Source: SFTJ01 sp051871555 (GTDB lineage: Bacteria; Bacteroidota; Bacteroidia; Bacteroidales; Muribaculaceae). From it: DNA of 12,857 nt. The stretch spans positions 1 through 12,857 of the forward strand of contig JBJECZ010000214.1 of NCBI GenBank assembly GCA_051871555.1, read 5' to 3'. A model generated the notes under the pieces. That model was not told the DNA's origin. It saw only the letters and a list, made by a program, of their open reading frames with translations, and did no database searches. Shown piece by piece: positions 1-6,350 of the stretch. Made by a program: the position numbers and the translations under genes. Numbering within the stretch: the stretch's first letter is position 1; every line of letters starts with the position of its first letter.

Positions 1-48
1 TCTAAAACTGTCGAGAAAATTTACAAATTATTTCCAGGCTTCGAGTGA
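1..48 (+). CDS. Possible C-terminal tail of an upstream gene (partial)
   Basis: Frame 1 is open from the window edge and reads SKTVEKIYKLFPGFE before a TGA at 46-48. The composition looks protein-like, but only 15 codons are visible and a second frame stays open slightly longer, so this is a weak call. No family can be assigned. The remaining bases to about 89 are AT-rich and show nothing else. Confidence 0.25.
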   Translation, partial: SKTVEKIYKLFPGFE

Positions 49-89
49 ATGGAAAAATCGGTTAACAATTCTTTAATCTTCTTATAATT

Positions 90-121
90 TTTGTTTGGAT
101 GAAAAATAGTGGGTAAGTTTG
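90..121 (+). promoter_or_regulatory. Bacteroidota-type promoter for the FemAB-like gene
   Basis: TTTG at 90-93 is followed after 20 bp by TAAGTTTG at 114-121, matching the -33/-7 pattern of Bacteroidota housekeeping promoters. Transcription should begin near 127, giving a leader of about 34 nt before the ATG at 161. A second -7-like match, TATATTTG at 144-151, lies too close to the ATG to leave a normal leader. Confidence 0.55.
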
Positions 122-160
122 CATCACACACAATTATTTCAAGTATATTTGAGTATAGAT

Positions 161-1279
161 ATGGACATTAAATTAGAGCCAAAAGAGATTTATGAGGCTT
201 ACAGTACGCCAATCGTTCTGCAGACATCGTATTGGTCGATAGTGAAAGAACGTCTGGGACTCCACTCTTGTGCATATGAGTTTTCGGTGAGAAACCGCGA
301 CATTTATGATGGCGTAGGAGGCTTTTCACGCACCGATGCCGATTTTATTATGTTTTATCAGCACGTCAATGCCACCGACTATGTGGCGTATGTGCCTTAC
401 GGTCCGGAGATAGAGCCTTCGGAGTCAAACCAAGGACGCTTCCTCGAAGAACTGTCGGAGATGCTGAAATCGCATTTGCCCAACAACTGCATTGCCTTGC
501 GCTACGACCTTAATTGGCAATCGCATTGGTGCAAGGACGACGATTTCGACGACAGCGGTCGCTGGAACGGGGTGCCGAAGAAAGAGTTTCAACAACTGAA
601 ACTTAACTTTGGCACATGCACACACAACCTCACTAAGACCAATGGCAACATATTGCCAGCCAACACGGTGGTGGTGGATTTGAGTCTTGACGAAGAAGCG
701 ATACTAAAGCGCATGAAGCCCAAAACACGCTACAACATACGTTTGGCTTTGCGCAAAGGCGTTGAAGTGAAGTCGGTTGGCATCAACGGGCTGAACGAAT
801 GGTATCAGCTTTATCTCGAAACTGCTTTGCGCAATGGACTTCACACCAACGACATCAGTTATTTTCAATCGATATTCGCATCAAAGATGGATGGTTCGGC
901 CGACGACGTGAAGGTGCACCTGCTGGTGGCTTATTACGAAGGAATGCCATTGGCTGCAATGTTCCTCATTCTGTCGGCACATCGCGCCACCTATCTATAC
1001 GGGGCATCGACATCGGCGATGCGCAATGTAATGCCCACTTATGCATTGCAGTGGAAAGCCATGCAGCTTGCCAAGGAAAACAATTGCAAGGAATACGACA
1101 TGTTTGGCATAGCACCAAACCTCGACCCCTCGCACCCTATGTACGGTTTGTATAAGTTCAAACAGGGCTTCGGTGGCGAAATTTTTCACCAACTAGGGTG
1201 CTGGGATTATCCCATCGACCACGATAAATATAACTATTTCACTGCTTGTGAGATGAGTATGCAGGGCTATTATTTGTGA
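161..1279 (+). CDS. FemAB/FemX-like peptidoglycan aminoacyltransferase
   Basis: A 372-residue protein resembling the FemA/FemB/FemX family, cytoplasmic enzymes with tandem GNAT-like folds that transfer amino acids from aminoacyl-tRNA onto the peptide of lipid II. The family-typical core is visible: MKPKTRYNIRLALRKGVEV at about 186-204, a YLYGAS segment near 279-284, RNVMPTYALQWKAM near 289-301, YDMFGI at 312-317 and a closing YKFKQGFGGE at 331-340. I start at ATG 161, because an in-frame ATG at 119 sits inside the predicted -7 element of the promoter. The gene stands alone, 209 bp before the next gene. The amino acid transferred and the donor tRNA cannot be read from sequence. A related GNAT acyltransferase role outside cell-wall bridges is possible, since many Bacteroidota have directly cross-linked peptidoglycan. 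Confidence 0.8.
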   Translation: MDIKLEPKEIYEAYSTPIVLQTSYWSIVKERLGLHSCAYEFSVRNRDIYDGVGGFSRTDADFIMFYQHVNATDYVAYVPYGPEIEPSESNQGRFLEELSEMLKSHLPNNCIALRYDLNWQSHWCKDDDFDDSGRWNGVPKKEFQQLKLNFGTCTHNLTKTNGNILPANTVVVDLSLDEEAILKRMKPKTRYNIRLALRKGVEVKSVGINGLNEWYQLYLETALRNGLHTNDISYFQSIFASKMDGSADDVKVHLLVAYYEGMPLAAMFLILSAHRATYLYGASTSAMRNVMPTYALQWKAMQLAKENNCKEYDMFGIAPNLDPSHPMYGLYKFKQGFGGEIFHQLGCWDYPIDHDKYNYFTACEMSMQGYYL

Positions 1280-1388
1280 TGGCTCGTGGCATTATAGATA
1301 GGCTCTTAAGTGCCAAAATGTGACGATGATGCCGGATTTCGCAGCGGGGTTTGTTTGCGTGAAAATCAAAAAAAATGCGCAAGTGTGG

Positions 1389-1417
1389 TTGATTCTATAA
1401 AAAATATTATATCTTTG
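1389..1417 (+). promoter_or_regulatory. Promoter for the ROK kinase gene
   Basis: TATCTTTG at 1410-1417 is an exact TAnnTTTG match, with a TTG at 1389-1391 placed 18 bp upstream. The inferred start near 1424 leaves a leader of about 65 nt before the ATG at 1489. The rest of the 1280-1488 gap shows only a weak hairpin around 1292-1315. Confidence 0.55.
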
Positions 1418-1488
1418 TAGAGCTAATGTAACCTGAAGAGAAGAATATTTCATAAACCTTTTATATATAATTTTAAAATTTAAAGATT

Positions 1489-2475
1489 ATGGCAAAACCA
1501 TACGTAATTGGTGTCGATATGGGTGGCACAAATACTTGTTTTGGTATTGTAGACGCTCGCGGCACAGTGATTGCAAGCAGTTCTATCAAGACTCGCAAGC
1601 ATGCCGATATTAATGACTACATCGAAGAGCTTTATCAAGAAATCAGCAAGATGATAAAGGAAAACGATGCAGAGGGCAAGATTCAAGGTATAGGTATAGG
1701 TGCTCCAAACGGCAACTATTTCACCGGAAAGATTGAAGATGCTCCAAACTTGCCATGGCCAAGCCCAATACCATTGGCACAAATGGTTTCTGACAAATTT
1801 GGCATTCAGTGTATCATCACAAACGATGCAAATGCAGCAGCTTTGGGCGAAATGACCTATGGCGTTGCACGTGGATTGAAGGATTTCATCATGATTACGC
1901 TTGGCACAGGTGTTGGCAGTGGTATTGTGGTGAATGGACAGATGGTGTACGGTCACAATGGTTTTGCCGGCGAATTGGGCCACGTTGTGGTTAAGCCAAG
2001 CAACGGTCGCCAATGCGGTTGTGGTCACACAGGCTGTTTGGAAGCTTATTGCTCGGCAACAGGTGTTGCACGCACAGCTCGCGAGTTCCTTGAAATACGC
2101 AAGGAAGATTCGTTGCTTCGTTCGCTTCCTCTCGACGAAATCACTTCGAAGGACGTTTACGATGCAGCTGTAAAGGATGACGCCATTGCAAAGGAAATCT
2201 TCGATTACACCGGAACCATTTTGGGTAAGGCTCTCGCCGACTTCTGCGCATTCTCGGCTCCTGAGGCATTCGTGCTGTTCGGTGGCTTGACCAAGTCGGG
2301 CGAATATCTGTTGCGTCCTATTCGCGAAGCCCTTTATAGCAATGTGCTTGGCATCTTCAAGGATGTGAAAGTGCTTGTTTCGGAACTGAAGGAAAGCGAT
2401 GCTGCAGTGCTTGGTGCATCGGCTCTTGGATGGGAAGCCAAGGATGTTGCTCCGGCTGCCGAAGCAAAGGAATGA
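1489..2475 (+). CDS. ROK-family sugar kinase, probably glucokinase
   Basis: A 328-residue ROK protein, a cytoplasmic ATP-dependent hexose kinase of the actin-like ATPase superfamily; many Bacteroidales members act as glucokinase. The phosphate-binding loop DMGGTNT is at 10-16, the likely catalytic aspartate is D113 in TNDANAAALGE, and a second ATP loop LGTGVGSG is at 138-145. The ROK zinc site is complete: H165 in GELGH, then C176, C178 and C183 in CGCGHTGCLE. E185 follows and, with H165, is expected near the sugar. No N-terminal helix-turn-helix is present, which argues for a kinase rather than a NagC/XylR-type repressor. The length is normal for the family. The gene has its own promoter and is followed by two terminators, so it is probably monocistronic. 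The sugar specificity (glucose, N-acetylmannosamine or other) is not decided by sequence alone. Confidence 0.88.
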   Translation: MAKPYVIGVDMGGTNTCFGIVDARGTVIASSSIKTRKHADINDYIEELYQEISKMIKENDAEGKIQGIGIGAPNGNYFTGKIEDAPNLPWPSPIPLAQMVSDKFGIQCIITNDANAAALGEMTYGVARGLKDFIMITLGTGVGSGIVVNGQMVYGHNGFAGELGHVVVKPSNGRQCGCGHTGCLEAYCSATGVARTAREFLEIRKEDSLLRSLPLDEITSKDVYDAAVKDDAIAKEIFDYTGTILGKALADFCAFSAPEAFVLFGGLTKSGEYLLRPIREALYSNVLGIFKDVKVLVSELKESDAAVLGASALGWEAKDVAPAAEAKE

Positions 2476-2492
2476 TGCTTTAAACACCAAAG

Positions 2493-2526
2493 GTGCCGCT
2501 ATCATTGAGCGATGCGGCGCTTTTTT
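2493..2526 (+). terminator. Intrinsic terminator of the ROK kinase gene
   Basis: Arms GTGCCGC (2493-2499) and GCGGCGC (2514-2520) pair over 7 bp with one G-U pair and run straight into six T's at 2521-2526. It starts 18 bp after the stop codon. Confidence 0.85.
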
Positions 2527-2538
2527 AAGATAACAATG

Positions 2539-2570
2539 AAGGAGTGCATAGAAAATATGTGCTCCTTTTC
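2539..2570 (+). terminator. Second, tandem terminator
   Basis: AAGGAGTGCAT (2539-2549) pairs with ATGTGCTCCTT (2557-2567), 11 bp including two G-U pairs, with a 7-nt loop and the run TTTTC at 2566-2570. It lies 12 bp beyond the first terminator and probably acts as a backup. Confidence 0.7.
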
Positions 2571-2748
2571 TGTTGCAACTATTTAATCACGCAGTTATGA
2601 TTGGGCTGAAACTCATGGGGCAATATGCCGTGGTGAGAGGCTTCTTGCAAGGTTGTTTTCGCCGAAAGGTGGGGCGGATGCAGGTTTTTGTTTGCTGTGT
2701 GAGATGAATTTATAAGTTGCTGATGCTTAATCTCGTTGAAATTTTTGC

Positions 2749-2756
2749 TAATTTTG
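2749..2756 (+). promoter_or_regulatory. Candidate -7 element for the rhamnosidase gene
   Basis: TAATTTTG matches TAnnTTTG. No TTG or TTTG lies at the usual 18-21 bp upstream (nearest TTGs end at 2738 and 2719), so an activator or alternative promoter may be needed. If used, the leader would be about 130 nt. The stretch 2571-2748 between the terminators and this site shows no supportable gene. Confidence 0.35.
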
Positions 2757-2794
2757 CATCAAAGGGGGAGATTGTTTCCCATTAAGATGCAAAA
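2752..2794. repeat. 9-bp perfect inverted repeat overlapping the -7 candidate
   Basis: TTTTGCATC (2752-2760) is the exact reverse complement of GATGCAAAA (2786-2794), with a 25-bp spacer. The left arm overlaps the TAATTTTG candidate. The spacer can itself fold as GGGAGA/TTTCCC (2766-2771 with 2775-2780). It could be an operator or an RNA stem. Confidence 0.55.
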
Positions 2795-2803
2795 ACCCAA
2801 ACC

Positions 2804-2859
2804 TGTCATTATGCTGTTATGCGCAAAAAAACGAAATTGTAAACATAACGCTAATGACA
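2804..2859. repeat. 16-bp stem inverted repeat in the rhamnosidase leader
   Basis: TGTCATTA (2804-2811), GC (2813-2814) and GTTATG (2816-2821) pair with TAATGACA (2852-2859), GC (2850-2851) and CATAAC (2844-2849). That is 16 Watson-Crick pairs interrupted only by two single bulged T's (2812, 2815), around a 22-nt A-rich loop. It ends 35 nt before the ATG at 2895. There is no T-run, so it is unlikely to be an ordinary terminator. Confidence 0.65.
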
Positions 2860-2894
2860 ATTATTTGAGATAAACCAAAAAACTAATAATTTGT

Positions 2895-5489
2895 ATGAAA
2901 AACAATCTTATTAACGGTGTACTTGCCGCAATGGTAGCTGTGGGCATGCTTTCGGGCTGCAATGCCGGCAAGGTTGAATGTGTGGGTCTATGTGAAGCGT
3001 TACCCGATTCGGCGTGGAATGCATCGCAATGGATATCGGTTGTTGACGCTCCTGTGGTGGAGGGCGTGGTGCAAGATGGCACTCGGGCTGCCGATGGCGC
3101 TAACTGGTTTGTGTCGACGTTGAAAAATGATAAGAAAGTGGTGTCGGCAAAGTGGATGACCACAGGCCTTGGCGTGTATGACATCTACATCAACGGCAAA
3201 TTGATAGGCAACGAAGTGCTAAAGCCCGGTTTTACCCATCCTGAAAAGACGAAACGGTCGTTCACCTACGATGTGACCGAGGCATTATGCACCGAGCAAG
3301 GTGCCGAGAATGTGTTGTCGGCGCAAGTCACACCTGGATGGTGGGCGGATAAGATTGTAACACCCGGAGGCCATGAAGGTATGATTGGTCGCAAGTGTGC
3401 ATTCCGCGGCGTAATGGAATTGACTTACGATGACGGTACAAAAGCACTCTTCGGCACTGATACTGTGGCGTGGAAGGCAGGCATAGCAGGTCCGGTGAAG
3501 CACGCGGCAATCTTCGACGGCGAAGTGTATGACGCTCGCATCAAGCCCGGCTACGAAACTCCCGAATTGCTCAAAACGCCTGAGATTAACACCGAATTTG
3601 CAGGCGAAATAGTGCCTACATGCGGAGCAGAGATATATCTGCGCGAAGATTTGGCGCTCACTCCCGTTAAAGCCTACACATGGGAGAGCGTTGAAGGCGA
3701 GAGTGCCGAAGAATATGGCAAGGTGGTGATAAAGAAGGAATTTGTTGAAGGCGAGGTGATAGAGGTTCATCCGGGCGAGCACCTTGTGGTGGATTTCGGC
3801 CAGAATTGCGCTGCTGTGCCATCGTTTGAGTTCGCGGCCAAAGAAGGTACAACGCTCACATGCGAAGTGTCGGAACTCCTAAACGACGGCAACGGAGCTA
3901 AGAATCGCGGAATGGATGGTCCGGAAGGCAGTGTTCACCGTCTGAACCTGCGTATCCCCGACACAGGCATGAAACTCGAATACACTTTTGCAGCAAGCGA
4001 GGGTGCTGTGGCATATCAGCCTCGCTGCACATTCTTCGGCTATCGATTGGTGTCGATTACGGTGAGCGACGATGTAACCATTCATAGCATCCACTCGGTG
4101 CCGGTGACTTCGATTGCCAAAGCGCTTGAGACAGGCGTAATCACCACTGGCGACGAATCGATTAACAAACTGATTTCTAACACATATTGGGGACAATTGT
4201 CGAATTATCTGTCAGTGCCTACCGACTGCCCGCAACGCAATGAGCGACTTGGTTGGACAGCCGACACGCAAGTGTTCTCCGAAACTGGCACATTCTTTGC
4301 CGACACACGCGCGTTCTTTCATAAATGGATGCGCGATATGCGTGACACTCAGAGCCCGGCAGGCGGATTTCCAGGCGTGGCACCTTGGGCACAATATGGC
4401 GCAGAACCTCAGTCGATGATGCGCCTTGGGTGGTCGGACGCAGGTGTGATAGTGCCTTGGGTGATTTGGAAACAGTTTGGCGACGCAGAAATCGTGGCAG
4501 AGAATTGGGATGCGATGGAAAAACTGATGAATCACATAGATGAAACCAAATACGACCATCATGCTCTTTCCGCCGAGAATGGCAACTACCAATGGGCGGA
4601 CTGGTTGAGCTACGAGCCACTTGAATCGTGTTCGGGCGCGATGCGCGATGTAGATGCCAAGGGCGAATGGTTCATTCGTCCGGAAACCTACGATTATTGG
4701 AACTACCTGAGCGCAAGTTATTGGGCAATTAACGCCTCGATGATGCGCGACATGGCTGCAGCTACCGGTCGCGATGCTGCAAAATATGAGGCAATGACCC
4801 AGCGCGCAAAGGAATATCTTCGCACCACATTCCTCAACGAGGACGGCACATTCAAGACCGAAATTCTCAACACCATGCAGACTCCAGCGCTATTCGCACT
4901 GAAGAGTGGCTTGGTGGAAGGCAGTGCTAAAGAGAACCTTGTGGCTCGTCTGCGCAAAAATTTTGCTGAGCACGAGAATTGCTTGCAAACAGGGTTCTTG
5001 GGCACATCTATCTTGATGCCTACGCTCACTGAAAATGGCATGGTAGACATAGCTTACGAACTCCTATTCCAACGCAAGAACCCAAGTTGGCTGTACTCGG
5101 TGGACAACGGCGCTACCACCATCTGGGAACGCTGGAACAGCTATATGATTGACAAGGGTATGGGTCCGCAAGGAATGAATAGCTTCAATCACTATGCCTA
5201 CGGCGTGGTTTGCGGATGGATATGGTCGAGTGTGGCAGGCATAGCCACCGATGTGGCACATCCGGGATTCAAGCACATAATCATGAAACCGCAGCCCGAT
5301 AAGCGATTAGGATTTGTAAAAGCTGAGTATAAGTCGGCAGCAGGTGTGATTAAGAGCGAATGGCGTTACGAAGGCGATGTATGGAAGTGGACTTTCACCA
5401 TCCCGGAAGACGCAACCGCATCGGTGACCCTGCCGGGCGAAACTGAAGCAAAAGAATACACTGCAGGCACATATTCGGTAGAGAAATAG
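2895..5489 (+). CDS. GH78 alpha-L-rhamnosidase, lipoprotein
   Basis: An 864-residue inverting glycoside hydrolase of family GH78, expected to release terminal alpha-L-rhamnose from plant or microbial glycans or rhamnosides. A lipoprotein signal is clear: basic N-terminus, hydrophobic segment and lipobox LSGC with the lipidated Cys at 22. No acidic cluster follows the Cys, so surface export is not indicated and a periplasmic location is possible. The N-terminal beta-sandwich region contains VYDIYINGKLIGNEVLKPG and TPGWWADK; HLVVDFGQN marks the next beta domain. The (alpha/alpha)6 catalytic domain carries DCPQRNERLGWTAD at 444-457, where D444, E450 (general acid) and D457 match GH78 catalytic or substrate-binding positions. 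E745 in TIWERW fits the second catalytic Glu. A C-terminal beta domain closes the protein. It stands alone, without SusC/SusD or rhamnose catabolic neighbours, behind a long leader with two inverted repeats. The natural substrate is unknown. Confidence 0.9.
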   Translation: MKNNLINGVLAAMVAVGMLSGCNAGKVECVGLCEALPDSAWNASQWISVVDAPVVEGVVQDGTRAADGANWFVSTLKNDKKVVSAKWMTTGLGVYDIYINGKLIGNEVLKPGFTHPEKTKRSFTYDVTEALCTEQGAENVLSAQVTPGWWADKIVTPGGHEGMIGRKCAFRGVMELTYDDGTKALFGTDTVAWKAGIAGPVKHAAIFDGEVYDARIKPGYETPELLKTPEINTEFAGEIVPTCGAEIYLREDLALTPVKAYTWESVEGESAEEYGKVVIKKEFVEGEVIEVHPGEHLVVDFGQNCAAVPSFEFAAKEGTTLTCEVSELLNDGNGAKNRGMDGPEGSVHRLNLRIPDTGMKLEYTFAASEGAVAYQPRCTFFGYRLVSITVSDDVTIHSIHSVPVTSIAKALETGVITTGDESINKLISNTYWGQLSNYLSVPTDCPQRNERLGWTADTQVFSETGTFFADTRAFFHKWMRDMRDTQSPAGGFPGVAPWAQYGAEPQSMMRLGWSDAGVIVPWVIWKQFGDAEIVAENWDAMEKLMNHIDETKYDHHALSAENGNYQWADWLSYEPLESCSGAMRDVDAKGEWFIRPETYDYWNYLSASYWAINASMMRDMAAATGRDAAKYEAMTQRAKEYLRTTFLNEDGTFKTEILNTMQTPALFALKSGLVEGSAKENLVARLRKNFAEHENCLQTGFLGTSILMPTLTENGMVDIAYELLFQRKNPSWLYSVDNGATTIWERWNSYMIDKGMGPQGMNSFNHYAYGVVCGWIWSSVAGIATDVAHPGFKHIIMKPQPDKRLGFVKAEYKSAAGVIKSEWRYEGDVWKWTFTIPEDATASVTLPGETEAKEYTAGTYSVEK

Positions 5490-5510
5490 TGCATAGCGGC
5501 ACAATATGGG

Positions 5511-5545
5511 TGAAGTGCGACAAACCATGCGTTTGCCGCACTTCA
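5511..5545. repeat. Long hairpin after the rhamnosidase gene
   Basis: TGAAGTGCGACAAAC (5511-5525) and GTTTGCCGCACTTCA (5531-5545) form a 15-position stem with one A-C mismatch and a 5-nt loop CATGC. It has no T-run on either strand, so it may protect an mRNA 3' end rather than terminate transcription. Confidence 0.65.
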
Positions 5546-5560
5546 AAGCAGGCTAATTCG

Positions 5561-5610
5561 GCAAAAAGCAATACCATCGGCGATGCTATGAGGCATGCCG
5601 ATGGTATTTT
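5561..5610. terminator. Bidirectional terminator between rhamnosidase and engB
   Basis: AATACCATCGGC (5570-5581) pairs perfectly with GCCGATGGTATT (5597-5608), and the inner ATGC/GCAT can extend the stem. TTTT follows on the plus strand (5607-5610) and five A's at 5563-5567 give a T-run on the minus strand. It lies between two converging genes and can serve both. Confidence 0.85.
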
Positions 5611-5635
5611 GCGATATATTAAGCAAGAAAGCTTG

Positions 5636-6232
5636 TTATAGCGAGCGGTTGATTTCGTCGATGTAGGCGAGAATCTCGTCGCGTCCGCGGCCGTCTTGCG
5701 ACGAAGTCTCGAATATTGGCGGCAATTCTTCCCATGTTTCGAGCAGACGTTTTTTGTATTCAACCACATGGCGTCCGCCAATGATTTTGCCCAGCTTGTC
5801 CATCTTGGTGAACACAATGCTGAACGGCACTCCGTTTTCGCCACACCATTCCATGAATTCGAGGTCGATTTTCTGCGGTTCGTGTCGCGAATCTACCAGC
5901 ACAAACAGGTTGGTCATTTGTGCGCGGTGCAGCACATAACCTTCAATCATTCGTCTAAGTTCCTCGCGGCTATCCTTGCCACGGCGGGCATAGCCGTAAC
6001 CGGGCAGGTCGACAATATACCACTCGTCGTTGATGAGGAAATGATTGATTAACATGGTCTTACCGGGCGTCGAAGAAGTCTTTGCAAGCCCGTTTCGTCC
6101 GGTGAGCATATTGATGAGCGACGATTTGCCCACGTTTGAGCGCCCTATGAAAGCATACTCGGGCAGCGTGGTGTCGGGGCATTTGCTCACTGTGCTGTTT
6201 GATATTTTAAATTCTGCCGATTTGATTATCAT
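5636..6232 (-). CDS. engB: Ribosome-biogenesis GTPase EngB (YihA/YsxC)
   Basis: A 198-residue TRAFAC-class GTPase of the EngB/YihA/YsxC family, which assists late assembly of the large ribosomal subunit and is essential in several bacteria. All G motifs are visible: G1 GRSNVGKSS at 30-38, G2 around TPGKT at 55-59, G3 DLPGYG at 75-80, G4 TKMDK at 142-146 and G5 TSS at 176-178. The length is typical and no extra domains are present. The ATG at 6230-6232 begins MIIKSAEF, a usual family start just before the beta-strand leading into G1. It lies downstream of alaS in the same direction, but a strong terminator separates them. I found no clear TAnnTTTG promoter in the short gap between that terminator and the start, so its promoter is unresolved. 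Confidence 0.95.
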   Translation of the reverse strand: MIIKSAEFKISNSTVSKCPDTTLPEYAFIGRSNVGKSSLINMLTGRNGLAKTSSTPGKTMLINHFLINDEWYIVDLPGYGYARRGKDSREELRRMIEGYVLHRAQMTNLFVLVDSRHEPQKIDLEFMEWCGENGVPFSIVFTKMDKLGKIIGGRHVVEYKKRLLETWEELPPIFETSSQDGRGRDEILAYIDEINRSL

Positions 6233-6273
6233 TGTGGTGATGTACTGTTTTGCTATAAAACTCTGTTGTTGCT

Positions 6274-6318
6274 AAAAATGGGGAAGAACGCTCGTTGCTG
6301 TTGGGCATTCTTCCCCAT
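6274..6318 (-). terminator. Intrinsic terminator of alaS
   Basis: ATGGGGAAGAA (6278-6288) and TTCTTCCCCAT (6308-6318) form a perfect 11-bp stem. On the minus strand the stem is followed by a five-T run (A's at 6274-6278; the outermost pair uses the last A). It starts 32 bp after the alaS stop codon. Confidence 0.88.
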
Positions 6319-6350
6319 GAATATTGATTGCGATTGCCTAAATGGCAAAA

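Noticed and set aside
119..160. Upstream ATG extending the FemAB-like protein by 14 residues.
   Set aside because: The codon overlaps the predicted -7 box (114-121), so it would not be transcribed from that promoter; the ATG at 161 fits a normal leader.
1480..2505. Minus-strand open frame of 341 codons fully antisense to the ROK kinase and slightly longer than it.
   Set aside because: The plus-strand protein has every ROK motif and its own promoter and terminator; the antisense translation is Cys/His/Asn-rich and resembles no family. It is a codon-bias shadow.
2597..2707. 36-codon plus-strand frame in the ROK-rhamnosidase gap.
   Set aside because: No promoter or ribosome-binding evidence, low-complexity composition, and it directly follows tandem terminators.
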